Below, piece after piece: positions 1 to 7,318 of a DNA stretch of 37,023 bases. Under the pieces are notes generated by a model that was given only the letters and a program-made list of their open reading frames with translations, had not been told where the DNA came from and made no database searches. The stretch spans positions 1-37,023 of the forward strand of contig CABTWP010000015.1 in assembly GCA_902488525.1 (NCBI GenBank), read 5' to 3'. This DNA is from an uncultured Collinsella sp. Lineage in GTDB: Bacteria; Actinomycetota; Coriobacteriia; Coriobacteriales; Coriobacteriaceae. Numbering within the stretch: the stretch's first letter is position 1; each line of letters opens with the position of its first letter. The position numbers and the translations under genes were made by a program.

Positions 1-557
1 AACGGGCTGATGCCGCTTTGCGCATACAGGTCAATCACCGGAACGGAGTAACGGTCACAGACCTCCAGCATCGCTCGCACGTAGGCGTCTTGCGTCAGAC
101 CCAAATGGTTCGCCTCATCGCTTGCCGGGATATCCTTCTCGTGCTTACCACTCGTCTTGCATGGCGTCATAAACACGAGCTTTGCCTGAGGTGAGCGCGC
201 CGTGATGGTTCGGATCAGATAGTCGACCGCACCATAGAACTCATGCACATCGGTGCTGCCCAACTCGCCAAGCGGCACGTTGCGGCTAAAGTCGTTAACG
301 CCGCCAAAGACAACATAGACATCGGCCGCATCGTCGATGCCGTCCAAGCGCTCGACAAATGAATCGGTACGGTCGGCCTTGATGGCGATACGCGAACCCT
401 TGATGCCAAAGTTCTCGACGACTGCACCTCCCAGCAACGCGCCCAGATGCGAAGTCCAAGAGATGTCGTTGCCGCCTGCGCCGCATCCGTTATCCCCCCA
501 TGTGGTCGAATCGCCAAAGCAGCAAATGGTCGATTCACTCAAGTTCTTCGTTTCCAT
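1..557 (-). CDS. SGNH/GDSL-family esterase, C-terminus cut by the window start
   Basis: The frame opens with ATG at 555-557 behind a GAGGAGA ribosome site and stays open to base 1, so only the first 185 residues or so are visible. Block I is seen as CFGDSTTWG (nucleophile Ser in GDS) and the block III type motif as GGVNDF. The Asp-x-x-His block that completes the catalytic site would lie outside the window. There is no signal peptide. It follows the pectin methylesterase fusion gene by 68 nt, in the same direction, and is the last visible gene of the pectin operon. Family knowledge makes removal of acetyl groups from pectin or rhamnogalacturonan fragments likely, but the sequence does not show the substrate. 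Confidence 0.85.
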   Translation of the reverse strand, partial: METKNLSESTICCFGDSTTWGDNGCGAGGNDISWTSHLGALLGGAVVENFGIKGSRIAIKADRTDSFVERLDGIDDAADVYVVFGGVNDFSRNVPLGELGSTDVHEFYGAVDYLIRTITARSPQAKLVFMTPCKTSGKHEKDIPASDEANHLGLTQDAYVRAMLEVCDRYSVPVIDLYAQSGISP

Positions 558-625
558 AATCTTCTCCTCATCCGCCCATTGGCGGCCATACAGGTACGTA
601 CCGTTATTTGCAGCATGCCAAGGGG

Positions 626-2791
626 CTATGCACGGTCGCATTTCGCAACGTGCGAATCGAGCCATTCGATATCCTCGACAAGATGTGTCACTCCCAGATG
701 GTGTCCACCCGGACACACCTCGTGCCGCAGAGCATCTCTGCGGCCCAGCAACTTGTAGGCATCGCGCACGATCTTGAGCTGTTCATCGACATTTTTCAGC
801 CCGCGCGAACCGTTCAGATGATCTTCTTCGCAGCTCTGCACTAACAACGGGCGCGGCGCAATAAGCGAGGCAATATCGCCCATGTCGAGTAAGCGCCAAA
901 GTCCGGGTGTGTAGTTGCAGCTGCAATTGCCATTGAGGTGCAGCAGTGAATCAGCGACACCGTACAGATAGCCCGAGACAAACGCCTTGCGCACACGCGG
1001 GTCGAGTGCGGCCAGGTACAACGTCATGTAGCCGCCACCCGAAAAACCAAAGCAACCCAGGTCATCCATGGCAATATCGCCGCGTGTCGCCAGGTAATCA
1101 ATCAAGCGCATGTTGTCCCAGACGTTGAGGCCCGCGACCGTAAGACCCAGTGGCTCGGCCATACGTGCCTGGTTTAGGCACGTGCCGCGCAGAAAGCTGT
1201 TCTCGTCATCGCCCTGACCCTTCCAGTCACGACGGTATCCCCAACCGCGTGCGTCGGGGCAGACGGTCACGTAACCCATACGCGCCAAACGTAGACCGTA
1301 GTCGTAATTGAACTTACGCACAGCATCATCGACCGCCGGCACGCCCGTCACGCCCGCAACACTTGCGGCGCCTGCTCCCTGATGGCCATGCGGGCAGACA
1401 TAGCAACACTTGCGGCCGCGCGCATCGAGCTTAGGCGACTGCGGCTCGAGCAGGTAGAACGGCATCCAAACGTCGCGCTCCACCTGCAGCATCGCATGGG
1501 TGCGCACGATACCGCCGGCAATCTGCACCCGATCGAGCTCGCGCGCCTCAATCGACACGCGATCCATAATCGATAGGCCCAACAGGTCAAACAGCCGAAC
1601 CCTCGTCGCAATCTGCCATGCCTCAAAGTCTTCGGGCGTCGTGCCCTTAAATGCGGCGGAGCGGCCCTCACGCTTAAGGCGCTCACGAAACGCCAGTTCG
1701 TCTTCGTAATAGGTGTCGATATGCACCGTGCGACCGTTATCGGAAAGACTGTCGGTCTCCGCAGCGTCGCCCGGGCCACCTTCGGGGTCCCAGCCGTCCG
1801 CACCGGAAAGCACCTGTTCGCGGGCGTATCGGGTAGTGGCTGTCGCATCGAGCTCGTGCGCCCATGGCACCCAGTTTTCGGCATCACTCGCCGGGCCATG
1901 TAGGCTTGCACCAGCGTAGTGCGCCCTCTCGTGCGCCGCCGGCTTAGCCCAATCCCACCAACCTTCGCGCTTGATATGCTGTCCCAGCCAGCAATCGATC
2001 AGCACGGTCTGGGCCCACTCACGCCAAGGACGACCCAAATAGACCGAATCCGGTGCCACGTCTTGCGCGGCTGTAAACGAGCAGCCGTGGAACACGAAGC
2101 CATATGGCTCTCCCTCGGGCGTCGATGCCGCCGTCACGTAACCGTTCACGTCCATATTGCGGTTGAGCGAGCGGATCTCGCACCCCTCAAAATAGGCACA
2201 CGCGCCGCCAAAGATAAAGTCGACGTCGCCCTCAATCCGGCAGCGTCGAAAATACTGACGGCCCACCCGACGCGGCGCAAACTGCTTGGGCCCAATGAAT
2301 CCGCCCGGTTTGACTTCGCGCGGGGGCAACGGGCCCAAAAACAGCGTGTCCTGGCGCCCCGTAATGCAACAGGCGTCGACCACCAAACGGTCGCCGTCGG
2401 CGTACAGGGCAATCGCCTGCCCCACCTCGCGACCGTCGCCGGCATCGTTGACGATTGTGAGGTTCTCGAGCCGCACGTCGTCGGCATCGACTAAAACGGT
2501 ATAGGTCCTAAACGTGCCGAGCGTACCGTCGACACCCGAGCCGTCCTCCGAGGGCATCTTGGCACCCAGGCTGCCCACGATGCGCACGCTGTCAGCCGTC
2601 TCGCCCGCCAACGTCACATGCGGCCGATGGATCTCGACCCGCTCGCGGTACTCACCCGGATCAATATGGATCGTCACCGCCTGCTCGGCGTCCGGATAGA
2701 GTTGATCGGTTGCCGCCAAGGCATCAGAAATCGTTGGATACGCTCCTGACGCAGCCCTCGAAACACGCAGCTCATTGATACTTTCGTTCAT
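626..2791 (-). CDS. Pectin methylesterase (CE8) fused to an alpha/beta-hydrolase esterase
   Basis: A 721-residue protein of two enzymes. Residues 1-330 are a CE8 pectinesterase beta-helix. It has GQAIAL (Gln125), GRQDTLF (acid/base Asp148), GDVDFIFG (nucleophile Asp191) and YLGRPW (Arg254). After a short acidic linker, residues 355-721 form an alpha/beta-hydrolase with nucleophile Ser584 in GFSGGG, an acidic CEEDH around 654-658 and His697/698 in PGGHH. The second half resembles the Abhydrolase_7/acetyl-esterase group; a CE19-like role is possible but not shown. No signal peptide is visible, which is unusual for a pectinesterase. The ATG overlaps the stop of the upstream esterase gene by 4 bases (ATGA), so the two are translationally coupled. 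The likely role is removal of methyl and acetyl esters from imported oligogalacturonides so that GH28 can finish them. Confidence 0.9.
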   Translation of the reverse strand: MNESINELRVSRAASGAYPTISDALAATDQLYPDAEQAVTIHIDPGEYRERVEIHRPHVTLAGETADSVRIVGSLGAKMPSEDGSGVDGTLGTFRTYTVLVDADDVRLENLTIVNDAGDGREVGQAIALYADGDRLVVDACCITGRQDTLFLGPLPPREVKPGGFIGPKQFAPRRVGRQYFRRCRIEGDVDFIFGGACAYFEGCEIRSLNRNMDVNGYVTAASTPEGEPYGFVFHGCSFTAAQDVAPDSVYLGRPWREWAQTVLIDCWLGQHIKREGWWDWAKPAAHERAHYAGASLHGPASDAENWVPWAHELDATATTRYAREQVLSGADGWDPEGGPGDAAETDSLSDNGRTVHIDTYYEDELAFRERLKREGRSAAFKGTTPEDFEAWQIATRVRLFDLLGLSIMDRVSIEARELDRVQIAGGIVRTHAMLQVERDVWMPFYLLEPQSPKLDARGRKCCYVCPHGHQGAGAASVAGVTGVPAVDDAVRKFNYDYGLRLARMGYVTVCPDARGWGYRRDWKGQGDDENSFLRGTCLNQARMAEPLGLTVAGLNVWDNMRLIDYLATRGDIAMDDLGCFGFSGGGYMTLYLAALDPRVRKAFVSGYLYGVADSLLHLNGNCSCNYTPGLWRLLDMGDIASLIAPRPLLVQSCEEDHLNGSRGLKNVDEQLKIVRDAYKLLGRRDALRHEVCPGGHHLGVTHLVEDIEWLDSHVAKCDRA

Positions 2792-3597
2792 CGTCCATCA
2801 CGCTCCCAGGCGGCAAACTGCTCAGGCCAGCCCTGAACCTGTGGCTGAATATGCTCGGCGCAACCCTTAAATGCCGTTTGGGCCGTGGCGAGCGATGCTC
2901 CGCGCTTTCCATGCGGAAAAATATGTAAGCTAAAGCCAATCCCGTGATCGGCAAGCGCCTGCGCAAGCAAAAGGCTATTTTGGACTGGCACCGATGCATC
3001 CTCGGCGGTATGCCATAAGAACGTACGGGGAAAACCTTCGCCCACCATGTTCTCGATCGACAACTTTTGAGCCAAAACGTCATCGGCACCCGTTAGGTGT
3101 TCAAACGAGCCACGATGGGCATAGGCCCCCGAGCTTACGACCGGATAGCCCAAGCAAAGTGCGTCAGGCCGAATCGACTCAGGCGATGTCGCGATCGACT
3201 CTGCAAGCCAAGGTTTGTCCCAAAGCGCCCCGAGCAAGCCAACCAGGTGTCCACCCGCCGAAAAACCCATGACCGTAATTCGATTGGGATCGACGCAAAA
3301 CTCCGTCGCATGACTTCGCACGGTATCGACCGCCCGCGCAAGTTCTTGCAATGCAAGCGGATAGGCGGCGGGCGCAACCGAGTAGTCCAGAACAAAAGCC
3401 TGATACCCCATCGCAAGTAAGCGTAGCGCCACCGGCTCGCCCTCGCGAGGCGAAATATGATCGTAGCCCCCACCCGGCACAATCAAAACTGCAGGTCGGG
3501 GTTCCAGGGCATAAGCATCCTCGGTGGGAGCAAAAATATAGGACGAGATCGCGGCATCCGAGCCATCGACCCCGACACAAATCGTTTTATTGAGCAT
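2788..3597 (-). CDS. Alpha/beta-hydrolase esterase (BD-FAE/acetylesterase type)
   Basis: I chose the ATG at 3595-3597 (269 residues) because GAGAAGG lies 5 bases upstream; an upstream extension has no such site. Visible family features are the oxyanion-hole motif PGGGYDH (41-47), nucleophile Ser113 in GFSAGGHL and the acid Asp200 in TAEDASVP. The usual C-terminal catalytic His in an HG-x-x-LA motif is replaced: the sequence reads FPHGKRGASLA, with Arg232 at the expected place and a His three residues earlier (229). There is no signal peptide. It lies between GH28 and the CE8 fusion and overlaps the latter by 4 bases. A role in deacetylating pectic oligomers is inferred from context. Confidence 0.85.
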   Translation of the reverse strand: MLNKTICVGVDGSDAAISSYIFAPTEDAYALEPRPAVLIVPGGGYDHISPREGEPVALRLLAMGYQAFVLDYSVAPAAYPLALQELARAVDTVRSHATEFCVDPNRITVMGFSAGGHLVGLLGALWDKPWLAESIATSPESIRPDALCLGYPVVSSGAYAHRGSFEHLTGADDVLAQKLSIENMVGEGFPRTFLWHTAEDASVPVQNSLLLAQALADHGIGFSLHIFPHGKRGASLATAQTAFKGCAEHIQPQVQGWPEQFAAWERDGR

Positions 3598-3641
3598 GTA
3601 TACCTTCTCGTTATGATGCGTAGCGCGGCCGCATGGCACAA

Positions 3642-3676
3642 GGGCCGCATAGCCGATTTTTTCGGCAATGCGGCCC
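3642..3676 (-). other. Intra-operon hairpin with an A6 loop
   Basis: GGGCCGCAT (3642-3650) pairs with ATGCGGCCC (3668-3676). After a mismatch the inner arms AGCCGA/TCGGCA pair around a T6 loop (A6 on the transcribed strand). It lies between the GH28 stop and the esterase start. No U-tract follows it on the minus strand, so it looks more like an mRNA 3'-end stabiliser or processing site than a terminator. Confidence 0.55.
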
Positions 3677-3692
3677 CGGTCATCAATTCCAG

Positions 3693-5288
3693 CTAGGAAC
3701 GGACAATCTTATCGACGTTCTCGAGCTGCAGCTCGTCGCCATCCTGACCCTCGATCACCACATTTTGCAGGTCGAGGACTTTCACGTTCTGCGCGATGAT
3801 GCCCTGGCGCGCCATGGGCTCCACGCCGCAGGCCATTGCAGGCACAAAGGGCTCGGCATCTGCCGCAAAGGTCACATGGACATCCTGGAACGTCAGGCGC
3901 GTCACCTTACTCTCGGGCAAGCCCGTGATGTAGGCGGCGGCAGCGTGGCAGTTGGTGGCCTCGATATCGCAAAACGTCGTGGCGCCAAAGCCGGGCGTAC
4001 GGTCGTCGACAGGCAGCGTCTCGCGAGACTGCACGTAATCGGTCTTGCCGTCCTTGTCGCAGAAGTAGAAGGAGTTGACCACGAAGGGCGTGAGCACCTC
4101 GTCCATGCGAATGTGCTCAAAGGTAATGCCCTCGTTGACGGCATCCTTGCCGCGCCCGCGGCGGGTCTTGACGCGCAGGCCGCGGTCGGTGCGCTCAAAG
4201 AGGCACTTGCTCACGGTAAGGTCCTTGATGCCGCCGGCAGCCTCTGAACCCAGGACCACGGCGCCGTGACCATCGTGCATGTAGCAGTGAGAGATCAGCA
4301 CGTCGTGCGTGGCGGGACGAAGCTCGGGCTCAATGCCCAGCTTGCCGCTCTTGATGGCGATGCAGTCGTCGCCCACCGAGAACTGACAGCCAAGGATGCG
4401 GACAAAGCCGCAGCTCTCGGGATCGAAACCGTCGGTGTTGTGGGAGTTCTTGGGGCCCTCGATGGACAGGCAGAGCGCATCGACGTGCTCGCACAGGATG
4501 GGGTGGATGTTCCACGCCGGGCTGTTGCGGACGGTGAAGCCGGCCAAGCTCACGTTTTGGCACTCGGACAGGAAAATCATGCGCGGGCGGGCGACCTCGC
4601 GGCCCTCCTCAGGACGGAAGATGTTCTTAAAGTCCTTGTTCCACCAGTTGTCCTCGGCAAAATCAGTCTGACCGTCGATCGCGCCGCGACCATAGATGCA
4701 CACGTCGTGCACGCTCAGACCCGTAAAGGTAGAGCAGTAGGTCGAGAAGCTCTCGCCCTCCCAGCGGCCCAGGGGCAGCATATCGGTGCCAGCATACCCA
4801 GCACCCTCGTCGCCCGTGACCGTACCGGGGATGTAGGCAAGCGCCGCACGATCGTGGCGAGCCAGCAGCACCGCTCCCTCGGCGAGCTCGATGTTGATAT
4901 TGCTCTTAAGGAAGAGGGACTTGATACGATAGCTGCCGGCGGGAATCAGCACGCGCCCGTCCTTGGGACAGGCCATGATGGCAGCCTGGATGTTGGTGGT
5001 GTCATCATGCTCGGCATCGCCCTTGGCGCCACAGTCGCGAACGTTGATGGTAAAAGGCTCAGCCGGCGTGGTGACACCTACGCTCAGCTCACGCTCGCCA
5101 CAAACAAAACGAACCAGGTTGCGCTTGCCGGGGGTCAGGCCGTCGACATAGGTCTCGACCGTATTCGTGGTACCGGCGGGCTCGTCGTTGACAAAGATCT
5201 CCCACGTATCGGCACAGGTAAAGTAGCCGCCGTCGTCAAGCTCGATCACGGCCGCGCGGGCGTTGCGCCAGATAACGTTCGTCTCCAT
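3693..5288 (-). CDS. GH28 polygalacturonase, probably cytoplasmic and exo-acting
   Basis: The start is the ATG at 5286-5288 with AGGGAG six bases upstream, giving 531 residues; the frame also extends to a TTG that is unlikely to be used. Residues 1-80 look like a small beta-sandwich that precedes the beta-helix in many exo-acting GH28 enzymes. The GH28 active site is complete: NTDGFD (Asp286), GDDCIAIKSG (Asp307 and Asp308), GHGAVVLGSE (His341) and RGLRVK (Arg372, Lys374). It hydrolyses alpha-1,4-linked galacturonate. No signal peptide is present, so it fits a protein acting on imported oligomers. It lies downstream of the transporter, from which a terminator-like hairpin separates it. Exo rather than endo action is inferred from the N-terminal domain and context. 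Confidence 0.93.
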   Translation of the reverse strand: METNVIWRNARAAVIELDDGGYFTCADTWEIFVNDEPAGTTNTVETYVDGLTPGKRNLVRFVCGERELSVGVTTPAEPFTINVRDCGAKGDAEHDDTTNIQAAIMACPKDGRVLIPAGSYRIKSLFLKSNINIELAEGAVLLARHDRAALAYIPGTVTGDEGAGYAGTDMLPLGRWEGESFSTYCSTFTGLSVHDVCIYGRGAIDGQTDFAEDNWWNKDFKNIFRPEEGREVARPRMIFLSECQNVSLAGFTVRNSPAWNIHPILCEHVDALCLSIEGPKNSHNTDGFDPESCGFVRILGCQFSVGDDCIAIKSGKLGIEPELRPATHDVLISHCYMHDGHGAVVLGSEAAGGIKDLTVSKCLFERTDRGLRVKTRRGRGKDAVNEGITFEHIRMDEVLTPFVVNSFYFCDKDGKTDYVQSRETLPVDDRTPGFGATTFCDIEATNCHAAAAYITGLPESKVTRLTFQDVHVTFAADAEPFVPAMACGVEPMARQGIIAQNVKVLDLQNVVIEGQDGDELQLENVDKIVRS

Positions 5289-5336
5289 GGATTTCTCCCT
5301 CAAAAAGATGCTCTAAAGGCAAATTGTACGCTGTTG

Positions 5337-5379
5337 AAAAAGGGCCGTGCCTGCCGGCGGAATTCCGGTGGCACGGCCC
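5337..5379 (-). terminator. Terminator-like hairpin between transporter and GH28
   Basis: GGGCCGTGCC (5342-5351) pairs perfectly with GGCACGGCCC (5370-5379). On the minus strand the stem is followed by TTTTT (5341-5337). It begins 25 bases after the transporter stop codon, inside what otherwise reads as one operon, so it probably reduces transcription of the enzyme genes relative to the transporter. Confidence 0.8.
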
Positions 5380-5403
5380 TGTGATTTGGACGATATGTCG
5401 GCC

Positions 5404-6963
5404 TTACTCGGCGGGAGTTACGCTACCGTCCTGGAAGCCAACGTTGTTGTGGGCAAAGCAGTCCTCGTACTTAAAGCCGGAGAGCTCCTCGCAAAGCGCC
5501 TTGACCTCGGGCTTGACGTCGGCCATCTTGCCACCCTCCTTGACTCGGTGAATCTCGTCGCAAAGGACGTCGCACTGCTCCTTGTCGATCTTGATGCCGC
5601 GGGCAAGGACGGCCGCAAGCAGGAAGAAGCCGGCGCAGCCGATGATCATGTAGCCGCAGATATACAGAGGCACGGTAGCGGGCTGGGTCACGGCGTCGCT
5701 ATTGCCGGCGGTCTGAATGAAGCCGGAGGCAGCAAGGACGATAGCCCACACGTTGACGGCGATAGCCTGGGCGATCTGCTGGCAGAGCTGCTGCGCGGAG
5801 CTGTAGATGCCCTCGCGACGACGCAGGGTGATGAGCTCATCGACATCGGGGATGTAGTTGAGCAGAACATCGGGCAGGTACTGGGAGCCGACGTAGAAGA
5901 ACTTCCAGATGGCGAAGATGATGGGGTAGGCGATCATGGCGATGGCGACCGTGGAGGTGCCGTTGATCTGACCAAAGGCGAAGTAGTTGTAGGCAATGAT
6001 GCACGCAGCGCAACCGACATTTGCGAGGTACCAAGACTTGTGGAAGCCCTTCTTGGCCATGAGGGCGACCCAGATGGCAGTGCAGACGATAGCGACGACC
6101 TTGCCAGGCATCTCCATCACGGACTCGTAGGACTTAGGAATCTGCAGGCAGTAGACGATGAAGAAGGACAGGCAGGCAGACCAGCAGGCAGCAGCGAGCT
6201 TCGTGGAGACCTGTGCGTACAGGACCTTGCGGAAGGACTTGTTGCGGAAGGTGGAGATAACGTCGATGAAGAACTTCTTGATACCCTCGCCGACGCTCTC
6301 GATCTTCTCCTGAGCGACCTCCTCGGGGGTGTGCTCCCACGTGGACAGGTACACACAAAGCAGCGAGATTGCCATGACCGAAGCGTTGACCGTAGCGATG
6401 ATGAAGTAGCTGAACGGGTTGGTCTCGCCGAAGGTGCCAAAGCCGAAGCCCACAAGTGCAGCCATCAGGAAGCCGGCGGCGTTACCAAAGAGATGCTTGT
6501 AGCCGGTGAGGTACGTACGCTCCTTAAAGTCGTCGGTCATCTCGATGGTAAGCGGCGACAGGTTGGCGGTGCAGAACGTGTACGCGACGTTGTAGATCAG
6601 GTACAGCACAAAGTAGTACGGGAAGCCAAACGGCGTAGCCACGAAGATGAGCGGCTCGGCGATCATCATCGGGATGGCCAGCAAGATCCAGAAACGACGA
6701 CGACCAAAGATGCGGCCAATCTTGGTGGCATAGAAGTTATCGGCCACAAAGCCCATCAGCGGGCAAAGAATGGCGTTGACATAGATGGCAAACGAGCTGA
6801 TCAGTGCAGCCTCGCCTGCGGACAGGCCACACTCCGTGGACAGGAACAGCACCATGTAGCTGTGCGTAAAGGTCAGGGCACCGGAATTGAGCATACCGCC
6901 CATACCAAAGCCCAAGCGCGTCCAGAATGTGATCTTACGCTTTTTTCCGATCTTATTAGTCAT
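5404..6963 (-). CDS. GPH/MelB-type cation symporter for uronides or oligogalacturonides
   Basis: The start is ATG at 6961-6963 with AGAGGGAG upstream, giving 519 residues. The protein has about 12 hydrophobic segments and the features of the glycoside-pentoside-hexuronide:cation symporter family: an N-terminal RLGFGMGGM stretch, the loop after TM2-3 with the basic GRIFGRRRFW motif, and a long soluble tail after residue 460. It is the first gene behind the operator/promoter region at 7041-7136 and is followed by pectin-oligomer enzymes, so the cargo is probably galacturonate or short, still esterified oligogalacturonides. The exact substrate cannot be read from sequence. Family length is usually 450-500, so the acidic C-terminal tail is a little long. 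Confidence 0.88.
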   Translation of the reverse strand: MTNKIGKKRKITFWTRLGFGMGGMLNSGALTFTHSYMVLFLSTECGLSAGEAALISSFAIYVNAILCPLMGFVADNFYATKIGRIFGRRRFWILLAIPMMIAEPLIFVATPFGFPYYFVLYLIYNVAYTFCTANLSPLTIEMTDDFKERTYLTGYKHLFGNAAGFLMAALVGFGFGTFGETNPFSYFIIATVNASVMAISLLCVYLSTWEHTPEEVAQEKIESVGEGIKKFFIDVISTFRNKSFRKVLYAQVSTKLAAACWSACLSFFIVYCLQIPKSYESVMEMPGKVVAIVCTAIWVALMAKKGFHKSWYLANVGCAACIIAYNYFAFGQINGTSTVAIAMIAYPIIFAIWKFFYVGSQYLPDVLLNYIPDVDELITLRRREGIYSSAQQLCQQIAQAIAVNVWAIVLAASGFIQTAGNSDAVTQPATVPLYICGYMIIGCAGFFLLAAVLARGIKIDKEQCDVLCDEIHRVKEGGKMADVKPEVKALCEELSGFKYEDCFAHNNVGFQDGSVTPAE

Positions 6964-7040
6964 CGAGCTCCCTCTCTTTTCTCGATTGTCTTGCAGCAAG
7001 ACATTGGAGTCCACACTGACATCTGTCTGCCCAGCGTTCA

Positions 7041-7056
7041 GGGTGAACGTTTAGTT
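7041..7056. promoter_or_regulatory. Operator O1 of the pectin operon (LacI type)
   Basis: GGGTGAACGTTTAGTT is a partly degenerate copy of the AGGTGAACGTTCACCT palindrome with central CG. It lies immediately downstream of the predicted -10, over the predicted transcription start of the transporter operon, where a bound repressor would block initiation. Confidence 0.65.
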
Positions 7057-7058
7057 AG

Positions 7059-7087
7059 ATTATGCGCGATTGCTTACGACAGGTGAA
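7059..7087 (-). promoter_or_regulatory. Predicted promoter of the pectin operon
   Basis: On the minus strand a -35 TTCACC (7087-7082) and a -10 CATAAT (7064-7059) are separated by exactly 17 bp. The -35 lies inside operator O2, and operator O1 abuts the -10. Transcription would run into the transporter gene starting at 6963. Confidence 0.65.
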
Positions 7088-7096
7088 CGTTCACTT
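7081..7096. promoter_or_regulatory. Operator O2 of the pectin operon (LacI type)
   Basis: AGGTGAACGTTCACTT differs from the perfect 16-bp palindrome seen at 12012-12027 by one base. Its centre is 40 bp from O1, close to four helical turns, and it covers the predicted -35. The regulator encoded at 12382-13461 is the obvious candidate, by proximity and by the central CG typical of LacI-family sites. Confidence 0.75.
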
Positions 7097-7108
7097 GAAT
7101 AATATCCT

Positions 7109-7136
7109 TGAACGGTCGATTTTTACCGCTGAACGG
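7109..7136 (-). promoter_or_regulatory. Shared 28-bp upstream element, copy 1
   Basis: The plus strand reads TGAACGGT-C-GATTT at its left end and TGAACGG at its right end, the two TGAACGG units being 21 bp apart. Copies at 12041-12068 and 23050-23077 match at 20 of 28 columns. The element centre is about 70 bp upstream of the predicted start of transcription, where a class I activator would bind. Confidence 0.6.
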
Positions 7137-7201
7137 ACACAATTGAGATCCTCACACCTATTTTCTGCTGGTAATGGTGCCATGCTGGACAGCCATGAGA
7201 T

Positions 7202-7217
7202 AGGTGAACGTTTATCA
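7202..7217. promoter_or_regulatory. Distal auxiliary operator-like site
   Basis: AGGTGAACGTTTATCA shares the first 11 bases with the operator consensus and lies 121 bp (centre to centre) upstream of O2. Such a site could act as an auxiliary operator for DNA looping by a tetrameric LacI-family protein. Confidence 0.45.
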
Positions 7218-7250
7218 GATTTTCCAACATATTCACTTAACCACGAAACG

Positions 7251-7283
7251 AAAAAGCCCCGCCGGGAACACTCCCGACGGGGC
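7251..7283 (-). terminator. Rho-independent terminator of uxaCBA
   Basis: GCCCCGCCGGGA (7256-7267) pairs with TCCCGACGGGGC (7272-7283) around a 4-base loop, with one mismatch. On the minus strand the stem is followed by TTTTT. It lies 35 bases after the uxaA stop and separates uxaCBA from the pectin operon promoter. Confidence 0.88.
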
Positions 7284-7318
7284 CGATGACATCGCGCTAT
7301 GCTTGGGCGCACTTGCCG

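Noticed and set aside
5347..7086. A 579-codon plus-strand frame across the transporter
   Set aside because: It is antisense to the GPH transporter and crosses its promoter, with no recognisable domain.
7109..7136. The shared upstream element as a CRP or LacI operator
   Set aside because: It lacks TGTGA-N6-TCACA, has no CG-centred palindrome common to all copies, and occurs with two different LacI operator types.
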